Assembly (NCBI GenBank): GCA_025352325.1
Contig: JANXTR010000024.1
Location: forward strand, 1-44,506
Length of the DNA stretch: 44,506 bases
Origin: Microbacteriaceae bacterium
GTDB taxonomy: Bacteria; Actinomycetota; Actinomycetes; Actinomycetales; Microbacteriaceae
Reading direction: 5' to 3'
Under the pieces are notes generated by a model. The model saw nothing but the letters and a program-made list of their open reading frames with translations. It was not told the DNA's origin and did not search any database. Position 1 is the stretch's first letter, and every line of letters starts with the position of its first letter. A program made the position numbers and the translations under genes. Below, piece after piece: positions 1 through 6,915 of the stretch.

Positions 1-150
1 GGCGTCGGGGTGGTCGACCGGATCATCAGCGACCGAGCGGTGTTCGACGTCACCGGAGTTGGGTTGGTGCTTCGCGCTCTCGCCCCTGAGGAGTCCGTCG
101 AACAGCTGCGCGCCTTGACGGGCGCATCTTTTGCCGTCGAACTCGACTGA
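1..150 (+). CDS. 3-oxoacid CoA-transferase subunit B, C-terminal fragment
   Basis: Frame 1 is open from the window edge to a TGA and gives 49 residues containing VVDRIISDRAVFDV and ending in GASFAVELD. This is the typical C-terminus of the B subunit of class I CoA-transferases (the ScoB/PcaJ family), which move CoA between succinyl-CoA and a 3-oxoacid in ketone-body or 3-oxoadipate breakdown. The 5' part, and the A subunit usually encoded just before it, lie outside the window, so the substrate cannot be told. The gene is convergent with the tRNA-Phe gene, and no clear terminator was seen in the 117 bases between them. Confidence 0.8.
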   Translation, partial: GVGVVDRIISDRAVFDVTGVGLVLRALAPEESVEQLRALTGASFAVELD

Positions 151-267
151 CGCCGGTCGCCGATCGATCGTCGGATGGACGACGAATATGGGCAAATGAT
201 GCAGAATCATCTTTCGGGAGCCACGCATACCCGCACAAAAAATGCCTTTGATCAGGGTTTTTCCTTG

Positions 268-340
268 TGGCTCCGACGGGCGTCGATCCCGTGACCTCAC
301 GATTTTCAGTCGTGCGCTCTACCAACTGAGCTACAGAGCC
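268..340 (-). tRNA. tRNA-Phe (GAA)
   Basis: Read on the minus strand this 73-base sequence folds as a standard cloverleaf: acceptor GGCTCTG pairs with CGGAGCC, the D-arm contains AGCTCAGTTGGTAGAGC, the anticodon loop is CTGAAAA with GAA in the centre, and the T-arm is ACGGG-loop-CCCGT. The 3' CCA is not encoded. Downstream lies a run of six T (minus strand) that may take part in termination, without a strong stem. Confidence 0.97.
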
Positions 341-381
341 TCGACGGCCGGCCGCGAACGACCGGACCCCCGACGGTGAAA

Positions 382-405
382 AAGCCTTTCCTCGCGGAAA
401 GGCTT
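382..405 (-). terminator. Intrinsic terminator between tRNA-Asp and tRNA-Phe
   Basis: A perfect 10-bp stem (AAGCCTTTCC with GGAAAGGCTT, four-base loop) is followed on the minus strand by five T. It lies ten bases after the tRNA-Asp 3' end and 41 bases before tRNA-Phe, so it should end the Glu-Asp transcript. Confidence 0.8.
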
Positions 406-414
406 CAACATCCG

Positions 415-488
415 CGACCCTGACGGGACTTGAACCCGCGACCTCCGCCGTGACAGGGCGGCACGCTAACCAGCTGCGCTACAGGGCC
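415..488 (-). tRNA. tRNA-Asp (GTC)
   Basis: The minus strand gives a 74-base cloverleaf: acceptor GGCCCTG pairs with CAGGGTC, discriminator G, anticodon stem CCGCC/GGCGG around loop CTGTCAC with anticodon GTC, and T-loop TTCAAGT. CCA is not encoded. It follows tRNA-Glu by 35 bases and is probably cotranscribed with it. Confidence 0.97.
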
Positions 489-520
489 ATGCATTTTTAG
501 TTGTGGGGTGTTGCTTCGGT

Positions 521-596
521 TGGTGACCCCAACGGGATTCGAACCCGTGCTGCCGCCGTGAAAGGGCGGTGTCCTAGGCCACTAAACGATGGGGCC
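521..596 (-). tRNA. tRNA-Glu (TTC)
   Basis: The minus strand gives a cloverleaf with acceptor GGCCCCA pairing with TGGGGTC (one G-U), anticodon stem CCGCC/GGCGG around loop CTTTCAC (anticodon TTC) and T-loop TTCGAAT. The three bases after discriminator A are CCA, so the 3' end is encoded here, unlike in the neighbouring Asp and Phe genes. Confidence 0.97.
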
Positions 597-630
597 ATGT
601 GGGGGTGAACCGCAGAGCAACCGAAAAGCC

Positions 631-660
631 AGCATACGGGCGGCGCGTCGGAAATGCCAA
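631..660 (-). promoter_or_regulatory. Promoter for the tRNA-Glu/tRNA-Asp transcript
   Basis: On the minus strand TTGGCA (655-660) and TATGCT (631-636) are separated by 18 bases, a good match to a housekeeping sigma factor promoter. Transcription would begin about 30 bases before mature tRNA-Glu. Confidence 0.6.
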
Positions 661-786
661 TCAGGTCGGATGCGCTCCAGATGTGCCGAAACGGCCGAAT
701 GAACCGGGCTCCGGGGGGCGCCCGGGTTAGGTTCAACCCGTCATCGAAGGTTGCCGTCCCAAAGAGGGGCCATCCGGAAGTGATTC

Positions 787-833
787 GACCCCGGAACGAT
801 CCGGGGTCTGTTGTTAGTGTTGTCAGTGTTATC
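787..833 (+). promoter_or_regulatory. Hairpin and 9-bp direct repeats upstream of the M23 peptidase gene
   Basis: A perfect 9-bp stem with four-base loop (GACCCCGGA, 787-795, and TCCGGGGTC, 800-808) is followed by three 9-base units, TCTGTTGTT, AGTGTTGTC and AGTGTTATC (807-833). Read on the minus strand the units contain AACAC/AACAG at 9-bp spacing. Direct repeats of this broad kind are known targets of OmpR-type regulators such as MtrA, which controls cell-wall hydrolase genes in other actinobacteria; that identity is inference. The rest of 597-858 holds a further short hairpin at 724-739 (GGGTT/AACCC) and no gene that I can support. Confidence 0.4.
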
Positions 834-858
834 TGTGTGACTCGAGTGGTTCGGCCTC

Positions 859-2175
859 ATGAGTCGCAGATTCGGGGAGATCATGACCGCTCGGTGGAGA
901 CGCGCATCCGCGCGCACGACGGGAACTCTGCGCGCCGGGGGCCCGCACGCGGAGAGACCGCGGGCTCGCGTCGCGCGCATCCGGGTCGTCGCGGCCATCG
1001 TCGCACTCGGGCTGGCGCCCGTGTCGGCGCTCGCTGGGGGCATCTCGGGCCCGGCCGACGCAGCATCCGTTCTCCGCACCGATGACATCACCTGGGACCA
1101 GGTGGCCGCCGCCCAGGCCGACGTGGATGCCACCGCCAAGCTGGTCGCCACGATCAAATCCCAGCTCGCCGGGCTGCAGGCCGCGGTGGATGCCACCCAG
1201 GCCAACGCAGAGGCCAAGGGCATCGCCTACGGCAAGGCCCAGGACGACCTCGACAACCAGCAGTACAAGGTCGACACCCTCCAGGCGCAGCAGAATGCCG
1301 CGCAGTCGCAGGCGGACGGCGCCAAGAAGACCTCCAACCAACTGCTCGCCGCCATCGGCCGTTCCGGCGGTGGATTCGACGTCACGACCACGCTGATGAC
1401 GAGCGCGAACCCGGGCGCCACGCTCGCGAAGCTCAGCACCTACGGGCAGGTGACCGGCCGCGCCAAGCAGATCTTCGCGAAGGCGCTCGCCGCCCAGAAC
1501 GCGCTGAAAGCCATCAAGGACCAGGCGGATGTCGCGAAGGGCATCCTCGCCAAGCTGAAAGACATCGCGCAGACGGCCTTCGACACCGCTCAGGCCGCCG
1601 CCACGGCCGCGCAGACCGCGCTCGCGACCCAGCAGGCAGCGCAGGCGCAACTCGAGGCGAAGCTGTCCGTGCTCACGGAGCACCGCGACGCGACCCTCGC
1701 CGACTACAACGCCACCCTGCTGGCCAAATGGGGCCCGGGCGCCGCCGGTATCGTCTCGGCATCCGGCTGGGCCAACCCCGCCAACGGCTACCTCGGCGAC
1801 CGCTTCGGGCTGCGGTACCACCCGATCTACCACATCTGGAAGCTGCATTCCGGGCAGGACATTTCGGGCACCGGCTGCGGCTCGAACATCTACGCGGCCC
1901 ATTCCGGCACGGTCGCCTACGCCGGCCCGAACGGGGACCTGGGCAACTTCATCGAACTCGACAATGGTGGGGGAGTCACCACGGGCTATGGCCACATCAT
2001 CGCCGGCGGTATCCTGGTGTCGATCGGGTCGCACGTCGGGCCGGGTCAGCTCATCGCGAAGGTGGGGTCGACCGGGGGGTCGACGGGTTGCCACCTTCAC
2101 TTCATGGTTCGGATCAACGGTGCACTCACTGATCCGCTGCCGTTCATGCGTGATCGGGGGGTCACTCTTGGCTAG
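859..2175 (+). CDS. Secreted M23-family peptidoglycan endopeptidase with coiled coil
   Basis: The 438-residue product is a cell-wall hydrolase of the LytM/M23 type, which cuts peptide cross-bridges of peptidoglycan outside the membrane. A long basic N-terminus leads into a hydrophobic signal segment around residues 41-60; residues about 75-290 are Ala/Gln-rich coiled coil; the catalytic domain covers about 300-430. Zinc ligands are visible as H330 and D334 (HSGQD) and H414 (HLHF), with H379 and H412 as likely catalytic histidines. This layout resembles EnvC/NlpD-like or actinobacterial division hydrolases. The start could instead be the ATG at 883, but its GGGGAG (874-879) sits only three bases before that codon. 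The gene is followed after 39 bases by an NlpC/P60 hydrolase gene with a related coil region. Confidence 0.9.
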   Translation: MSRRFGEIMTARWRRASARTTGTLRAGGPHAERPRARVARIRVVAAIVALGLAPVSALAGGISGPADAASVLRTDDITWDQVAAAQADVDATAKLVATIKSQLAGLQAAVDATQANAEAKGIAYGKAQDDLDNQQYKVDTLQAQQNAAQSQADGAKKTSNQLLAAIGRSGGGFDVTTTLMTSANPGATLAKLSTYGQVTGRAKQIFAKALAAQNALKAIKDQADVAKGILAKLKDIAQTAFDTAQAAATAAQTALATQQAAQAQLEAKLSVLTEHRDATLADYNATLLAKWGPGAAGIVSASGWANPANGYLGDRFGLRYHPIYHIWKLHSGQDISGTGCGSNIYAAHSGTVAYAGPNGDLGNFIELDNGGGVTTGYGHIIAGGILVSIGSHVGPGQLIAKVGSTGGSTGCHLHFMVRINGALTDPLPFMRDRGVTLG

Positions 2176-2214
2176 TCATTTCATTCGCCGTCAACTGAAC
2201 GGCTTGCTCCGCTG

Positions 2215-3435
2215 ATGTTCGCGCGCAGACGCCCCAGGGGGGCGGCGGCTGCTGTGGCGTCCGCGGCAATCGCCATCGTGGCAGGCATCGCCCTGTCCGT
2301 CTCCTCGTCGAGCCTGGCGATCGGCGCGCCTGCCGACTACCCCAGCTGGGGCGATGTGCAGGCGGCGAAAGCCAGCGAAGCCGCCAAACAGGTCGAGATC
2401 ACGAAGCTCCAGGGCCTGCTGGGCACGCTGCAGAAGCAGGCGGACGACCTCGGCAAGATCGCGGAGCAGCGCGGCGAGCGGCTCAACCAGGCCAACGTCG
2501 CGCTCGCCTCCGCGACCACCAAGACGGCCAAGCTGCAGAGCCAGGCGGATGTCGCCCAGGCGAAGGCGCTGAAGTCCGCCAAGCGCGCCTCGGCCCTCAT
2601 CGCGCAGCTCGCGCGCACCGGGGGCGGCGACATGACCATGGGAGTGCTGTTCGGCACCTCGAAGCAGACGGATCAGCTGCTCTCCACCCTCGGAACCGTT
2701 GGCCGCCTCAGCGAGTCGTCGACCGAGATCCTGAAGCAGGCGCAGTTCGACAAGAACTCGGCCAGTTCGCTCGCGGCCAGTGCCTCGGCGGCGGAGAGGA
2801 AGCGCAAATCGCTCGCCGCGGATGCGCAGACCGCCAACGTGGCCGCGCAGAAGGCCTCGGCGGATGCCACGGCACAACTCGCCCAGCAGGAGGCGGCATC
2901 GAACACGATGTACGCCCAGCTGGCGAGCCTCAAGAACACGACCGCCTCGGTGGAGCAGCAGTACCAGCTCGGCGTTACCGAGGAGGCTCGGCAGAACGCC
3001 GTGAAGAACCCGCCGAGCGCGCCAATCATCAACCCGAACCCGGCGGCTCCGGTCGCGGGCGCCGTGGAGGGCGCGATCGCCTTCGCGAAGGCCCAGCTCG
3101 GTGAGCCGTATGTCCTCGGCGGTGCCGGCCCCTCCTCGTGGGACTGCTCCGGGCTGACGCTGCGTTCGTACCAGTCGGTCGGTGTCTACATCGGCACCCA
3201 CTCGGCGACGAATCAGTACAACACCCTGCGTGCCGCGGGCAAGCTCGTGAACCTCAGCCAGCTGCTCCCGGGCGATCTGCTGTTCTACACCGGCGGCGGC
3301 GGTGACATGTACCACGTGGCTATGGCGGTCGGCGGGGGCCAGATGATCGAGGCGCCGCGCCCGGGCGTGCCGGTTCGCATCGTCGGTATCCGGTACGGCG
3401 ACCTCATGCCGTACGCCGGCCGTCCGACGGGCTAG
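2215..3435 (+). CDS. Secreted NlpC/P60 peptidoglycan hydrolase with coiled coil (RipA-like)
   Basis: The 406-residue protein has an N-terminal signal segment (about 10-38), a long Ala/Gln/Lys coiled coil (45-245), a Pro/Asn linker and a C-terminal NlpC/P60 domain (285-403). The catalytic cysteine is C311 in DCSG and the histidine is H367 in MYHVAM. Such enzymes cut the D-Glu-diaminoacid bond in stem peptides and act in daughter-cell separation (RipA in mycobacteria). The coil segment ARTGGGDMTMGVLFGTSKQ corresponds to GRSGGGFDVTTTLMTSANP in the upstream M23 protein, so the two look like paralogues with different catalytic domains. No good ribosome binding site precedes the ATG, so a start at GTG 2254 is possible. 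The 3' end overlaps the convergent glycerate kinase gene by 32 bases. Confidence 0.92.
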   Translation: MFARRRPRGAAAAVASAAIAIVAGIALSVSSSSLAIGAPADYPSWGDVQAAKASEAAKQVEITKLQGLLGTLQKQADDLGKIAEQRGERLNQANVALASATTKTAKLQSQADVAQAKALKSAKRASALIAQLARTGGGDMTMGVLFGTSKQTDQLLSTLGTVGRLSESSTEILKQAQFDKNSASSLAASASAAERKRKSLAADAQTANVAAQKASADATAQLAQQEAASNTMYAQLASLKNTTASVEQQYQLGVTEEARQNAVKNPPSAPIINPNPAAPVAGAVEGAIAFAKAQLGEPYVLGGAGPSSWDCSGLTLRSYQSVGVYIGTHSATNQYNTLRAAGKLVNLSQLLPGDLLFYTGGGGDMYHVAMAVGGGQMIEAPRPGVPVRIVGIRYGDLMPYAGRPTG

Positions 3436-4657
3436 TCGCCCTCACTGGCTGGTCCGCGCCGCGGCCGAGCTCGCGCGCTGCTGCGATTCCGGCCGCGTAG
3501 AGCCAGCGCGCGGGGTCATCGATGGCGGACTCGCGCGAGCCGGCGAGGTCGACGAGGCTCGCAGACCAGACGCCGTCCGGCACCGCGGTGTCGAAGGCAC
3601 CGGCGATGACGCCGCGGCGCACGTCCGGCTGGGTGGCGACCCGGGTGGCCGACCAGGTGGCGAGCTGCAGCGCGTGGCCGACGACCTTGCCGGCCAACGA
3701 GGTGGCGTCGAAGCGTCCCTCGCCGGTGAGCACGACATCCGCGGATGCCGCTGCCGCCACGAGCCCGGTCAGCGTCGCGATGGCCGCCGACCCCGCGTCG
3801 ATCTCGGCGCCCCACAGGGCGAGGAATCCGTAGCCCGTGCCTCCGGCCGCGCCCGCTCCGGCTGCCGACTCTGGCGACTCTGCCGACTCCGCCGGCTCCG
3901 CGGTCTTCGCCGACTTCGCGGACTCCGCAAAGTAAGCACCGTGCGTACTTCGGGGAGTGTGCGCGACGACATCGGCGAAGCGGGCGAGCGCGGTGTCGAG
4001 CATCGCGACCTCGGTCAGGGTCGCGCCCTTCTGCGGGCCGAAGACGGCGGCGGCCCCCGTCGGCCCCAGCAGCGGAGCCGTCACGTCGCTGAGCAGTCGT
4101 ACGCCGCCGGGCGGCGCGGGACGCAGCCGGGTCGCGTCGACGCGGGTGAGACGCGCGAGCGCGCCGCCGCCCTCCGGGAGCGGCTCGCCGGCGGTATCGA
4201 ACAGCTCGAGCCCGAGCGCCCGGAGAGCACCGGCTCCGCCGTCGGTCGAGGCCGAGCCGCCGAGTCCGATCACGAGCGAGGTTGCTCCGGCGTCGAGGGC
4301 TGCGGCGATGACCTCGCCGAGCCCGCGGGTGGTGGCTCCGAGCGGGTCGAGCGCCGCCATCAGCGGCAGGCCCGAGGTGAAGGCCAGCTCGACGACGGCC
4401 GTGCCGTCCGGTAGCCACAACCAGTGACCCTCGACGGGTCGGCCGTCGGGACCCGTCACGGGGCCGACATCCATGAGCCGGGCATCCGGGACCGCCGACG
4501 CGATCGCCGAGAGGGTGCCCTCGCCGCCGTCCGCTTGAGGGAGCAGCAGCACCTCGTCGAGCGGGCGCACGGCACGCCAGCCGCTGCCGATCGCGGACGC
4601 GGCGGACGCGGCATCCAGCGTCCCCTTGAAGGAGTCGGGGGCGACGACGACTCTCAC
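3404..4657 (-). CDS. Glycerate kinase with a low-complexity insert
   Basis: The 417-residue product begins RVVVAPDSFKGTL and contains QADGGEGT and IGLGGSASTDGGAGAL, the signatures of the GarK/GlxK family, which phosphorylates D-glycerate in glyoxylate, glucarate or photorespiratory-type metabolism. The start is GTG, preceded by GGGGTGA. It lies 21 bases after the ppa stop on the same strand and may be cotranscribed. About 35 residues between ADVVAHTP and AGAGAAGG have no counterpart in typical family members; they are made of ESA/KSA/EPA triplets encoded by a 9-bp tandem repeat, next to a 21-bp imperfect palindrome. The insert lies before a glycine-rich segment and probably forms a surface loop. 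Family members are usually about 370-380 residues, so the insert accounts for most of the extra length. Confidence 0.92.
   Translation of the reverse strand: MRVVVAPDSFKGTLDAASAASAIGSGWRAVRPLDEVLLLPQADGGEGTLSAIASAVPDARLMDVGPVTGPDGRPVEGHWLWLPDGTAVVELAFTSGLPLMAALDPLGATTRGLGEVIAAALDAGATSLVIGLGGSASTDGGAGALRALGLELFDTAGEPLPEGGGALARLTRVDATRLRPAPPGGVRLLSDVTAPLLGPTGAAAVFGPQKGATLTEVAMLDTALARFADVVAHTPRSTHGAYFAESAKSAKTAEPAESAESPESAAGAGAAGGTGYGFLALWGAEIDAGSAAIATLTGLVAAAASADVVLTGEGRFDATSLAGKVVGHALQLATWSATRVATQPDVRRGVIAGAFDTAVPDGVWSASLVDLAGSRESAIDDPARWLYAAGIAAARELGRGADQPVRATSPSDGRRTA
3864..3926. repeat. Seven 9-bp tandem units inside the glycerate kinase gene
   Basis: On the plus strand the units are GCCGACTCT, GGCGACTCT, GCCGACTCC, GCCGGCTCC, GCGGTCTTC, GCCGACTTC and GCGGACTCC. 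Because the period is a multiple of three, copy-number change would keep the reading frame. Confidence 0.85.
3930..3950. repeat. 21-bp near-palindrome inside the glycerate kinase gene
   Basis: AAGTA-A-GCAC-C-GTGC-G-TACTT is its own reverse complement except for one mirrored pair of positions (3935/3945) and the central base. It sits directly beside the 9-bp repeat tract, and together they form the non-conserved insert. Confidence 0.7.
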
Positions 4658-4678
4658 GACATCACCCCGACCAGACTG

Positions 4679-5173
4679 CTAGTGACCGGTGGGCGGCACG
4701 TACGCGGCGATGCCAGCGATGATGGCGGCCTCGGCCTCCGCGGCGTCGCCCCAGCCCTCGGTCTTGACCCACTTGTTGGGCTCGAGGTCCTTGTAATGCT
4801 CGAAGAAGTGCTCGATCTCTTTGCGGGTGTACTCCGGGATGTCGGTGACGTCCTGGATGTGCGCCCAGCGCGGATCCTTGGCCGGCACGGCGATCACCTT
4901 CGCATCGGAGCCGCCGTCGTCGGTCATATTGAACACGCCGACCGGGCGGACCATCACGCCGACCCCCGGGAACAGCGGGTAGTCGAGCAGCACCAGCACG
5001 TCGACCGGGTCGCCGTCGAGGCCGAGGGTGTTCTCGAAGTAGCCGTAGTCGGTCGGGTAGACGAAGGTCGTGTAGAGCACGCGGTCGAGGAAGACGCGAC
5101 CGGTCTCGTGGTCGACCTCGTACTTGTTGCGGCTGCCCTTGGGGATTTCGATGACGGCGGGGTAGTCGGCCAT
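4679..5173 (-). CDS. ppa: Inorganic pyrophosphatase
   Basis: The 164-residue protein is a family I soluble pyrophosphatase, which hydrolyses the pyrophosphate released by biosynthetic reactions in the cytoplasm. Visible landmarks are [17 protein letters not shown] near the N-terminus, [11 protein letters not shown] and the metal-binding signature [10 protein letters not shown] with its three aspartates. The length is normal for the family. GAGGAGC lies nine bases before the ATG. The gene is divergent from tilS across 62 bases that must hold both promoters. Confidence 0.97.
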   Translation of the reverse strand: MADYPAVIEIPKGSRNKYEVDHETGRVFLDRVLYTTFVYPTDYGYFENTLGLDGDPVDVLVLLDYPLFPGVGVMVRPVGVFNMTDDGGSDAKVIAVPAKDPRWAHIQDVTDIPEYTRKEIEHFFEHYKDLEPNKWVKTEGWGDAAEAEAAIIAGIAAYVPPTGH

Positions 5174-5223
5174 GACGGGTGCTCCTCGGTGGTGGTCCGC
5201 GTTTGCGGGGTCGGATGACGCAA

Positions 5224-5229
5224 TAACGT
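5224..5229 (+). promoter_or_regulatory. -10 box for leaderless tilS transcript
   Basis: TAACGT ends six bases before the ATG at 5236. With TTTGCG at 5202-5207 as a weak -35 (16-base spacer), transcription would begin at or next to the start codon. Confidence 0.55.
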
Positions 5230-5235
5230 TAGTCG

Positions 5236-6258
5236 ATGCCTGAACGCCCCCGACTGACTCCCGCGATCGCCGACCTCCGCCGGGCGACGCGTGCCGCGCT
5301 GGCCGAGCTTCCGACCGACTCGCTCATGCTCGTCGCCCTCAGCGGCGGACCCGACTCGCTCGCCCTCGCCGCCGCCCTCGCCTTCGAGGCGCCGCGGGCC
5401 GGACTGCGCGCCGGGGCCGTGATCGTCGACCACGGTCTGCAGCCGGGCTCCGCGGATGTCGCGGCGCGAGCCGCGCGGCAGGCCGAGCAGCTCGGTCTCG
5501 CGCCGGTCCGGGTGCTGCGCGTCGACGTCGGCGCTGCGGGAGGCCCCGAAGCGGCAGCCCGAACCGCGCGGTACGCGGCTCTCGAGGGAGCGGCATTCGA
5601 GCTCGGAGCTGCCGCCGTGCTCCTCGCCCACACCCTCGACGACCAGGCGGAGACCGTGCTGCTCGGCCTCGCCCGCGGCAGCGGCGCCGCGAGCTTGCAG
5701 GGAATGGCCGCCCTGCGGGGAATCTATCGCAGGCCGCTGCTGGGCATCCGGCGCTCGACCACGGTGCAGGCTTGCGCGGATGCCGGCCTTGAGCCGTGGA
5801 CCGACCCGCACAATGCCGACCCCGCCTTCACCCGCGTGCGCGTGCGGCAAAGCGTGCTGCCGCTGCTGGAACGCGAGCTCGGACCGGGCGTCGCCGAGGC
5901 CCTCGCCCGCACGGCCGAGCAGCTGCGCGAGGATGCCGAGGCACTCGACTCCTTCGCTGAGGAGCTTGCCGAGGATCTGGCCGAGCACGCCGAGGCGGGG
6001 ATCTCACTCGACGTCCCCGCGCTCGCAGCCAACCCGTCCGCGCTGCGCCAGCGGCTGATCCGGCTCGCCGTCTCGAGCGAGTTCGGCGTCGCCCTGAGCC
6101 GCGCGCAGACGCTCGAGGTCGCCCGGCTCGTCACCGACTGGCACGGCCAGGACGGGGTCGACCTGCCCGGCATCCGGGTGACAAGGCGAGATGGCAGACT
6201 GCTGTTCGAGTCGACCGAGCTGTCTGCAACAGGAAGAGAACCCGATGGAACCGCGTGA
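5236..6258 (+). CDS. tilS: tRNA(Ile)-lysidine synthase
   Basis: The enzyme attaches lysine to C34 of the CAU-anticodon isoleucine tRNA, so that it reads AUA. The 340-residue product has the N-type ATP pyrophosphatase P-loop SGGPDS at residues 36-41 and the [19 protein letters not shown] segment characteristic of TilS, followed by a helical region. It is the short actinobacterial form, lacking most of the C-terminal domains of E. coli TilS. The next gene, hpt, starts 14 bases inside its 3' end, so the two are an operon. The tilS-hpt-ftsH order is conserved in Gram-positive bacteria. Confidence 0.95.
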   Translation: MPERPRLTPAIADLRRATRAALAELPTDSLMLVALSGGPDSLALAAALAFEAPRAGLRAGAVIVDHGLQPGSADVAARAARQAEQLGLAPVRVLRVDVGAAGGPEAAARTARYAALEGAAFELGAAAVLLAHTLDDQAETVLLGLARGSGAASLQGMAALRGIYRRPLLGIRRSTTVQACADAGLEPWTDPHNADPAFTRVRVRQSVLPLLERELGPGVAEALARTAEQLREDAEALDSFAEELAEDLAEHAEAGISLDVPALAANPSALRQRLIRLAVSSEFGVALSRAQTLEVARLVTDWHGQDGVDLPGIRVTRRDGRLLFESTELSATGREPDGTA

Positions 6259-6796
6259 TGTTGAGGGCAATCTGAGCGAGATTCTCTACACCGAGCAGCA
6301 GATCCACGACCGGATCGCCGAGCTCTGCCGACGCATCGAGGTGGACTACGCGGGCAAGGATCTGCTACTGGTCGGGGTGCTCCGCGGCGCGGTCATGGTG
6401 ATGGCCGACCTCGCCCGCGAGCTGAAGCGCGACATCGAGATGGACTGGATGGCCGTCTCGTCCTACGGCAGCAGCACCGAGTCGAGCGGTGTGGTCCGCA
6501 TCGTCAAGGACCTCGACACCGACCTCGGCGGCCGGAACGTGCTGATCGTCGAGGACATCGTGGACTCCGGCCTCACCCTGTCGTGGCTGAAGGGAAACCT
6601 CGAGAGCCGCAATCCGGCGTCGCTCGAGATCTGCGCACTGCTGCGCAAGCCGGAGGCCGAGAAGGTGCACATCGACGCGAAGTACGTCGGCTTCGACATC
6701 CCGAACGCCTTCGTCGTCGGCTACGGCCTCGACTACGCCGAGCGCTACCGCAACCTCCGTGCCGTGGCCGTCCTGGCACCCCACGTGTACAGCTAG
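6245..6796 (+). CDS. hpt: Hypoxanthine phosphoribosyltransferase
   Basis: The 183-residue enzyme joins hypoxanthine (and usually guanine) to PRPP to salvage purines as IMP and GMP. The PRPP-binding loop [14 protein letters not shown] is at about residues 99-112, and [14 protein letters not shown] and [11 protein letters not shown] are typical of the family. The ATG at 6245 is chosen because AGGAAGAG lies at a good distance before it and the protein then starts at the usual place; an upstream in-frame ATG at 6191 lies well within tilS. The start overlaps tilS by 14 bases, suggesting coupled translation. Confidence 0.96.
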   Translation: MEPRDVEGNLSEILYTEQQIHDRIAELCRRIEVDYAGKDLLLVGVLRGAVMVMADLARELKRDIEMDWMAVSSYGSSTESSGVVRIVKDLDTDLGGRNVLIVEDIVDSGLTLSWLKGNLESRNPASLEICALLRKPEAEKVHIDAKYVGFDIPNAFVVGYGLDYAERYRNLRAVAVLAPHVYS

Positions 6797-6883
6797 CACG
6801 GCACTCCTATTGGGGTTACTCCCCCGGCGAACATGCAGTCGACGTCAAGGCAGCGCGCGATAACCTGGCATTCACGTTTTTCT

Positions 6884-6911
6884 GAGGGAGGATCGGGCTC
6901 GGTGCCCGAGC
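6884..6911 (+). promoter_or_regulatory. Ribosome binding site of ftsH with hairpin in the spacer
   Basis: The Shine-Dalgarno AGGGAGGA (6885-6892) is 23 bases from the ATG at 6916, far beyond the usual gap. A 6-bp stem GCTCGG/CCGAGC with a three-base loop (6897-6911) fills most of the spacer; when folded it shortens the effective distance to about eight bases. A stop codon (TGA at 6883) rules out any earlier in-frame start. Confidence 0.5.
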
Positions 6912-6915
6912 GACT

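Noticed and set aside
597-858. Possible c-di-AMP (ydaO) riboswitch before the M23 gene
   Set aside because: M23 and NlpC genes often follow this riboswitch, and hairpins are present, but the conserved ydaO core segments (GGGGGACCC-like and CCGTCAGCTAACCTC-like) cannot be found.
829-2100. 423-residue minus-strand frame opposite the M23 gene
   Set aside because: It is antisense to a well-supported gene and is Arg/Gly/Val-rich, as expected from the third-position GC bias; no family motif is seen.
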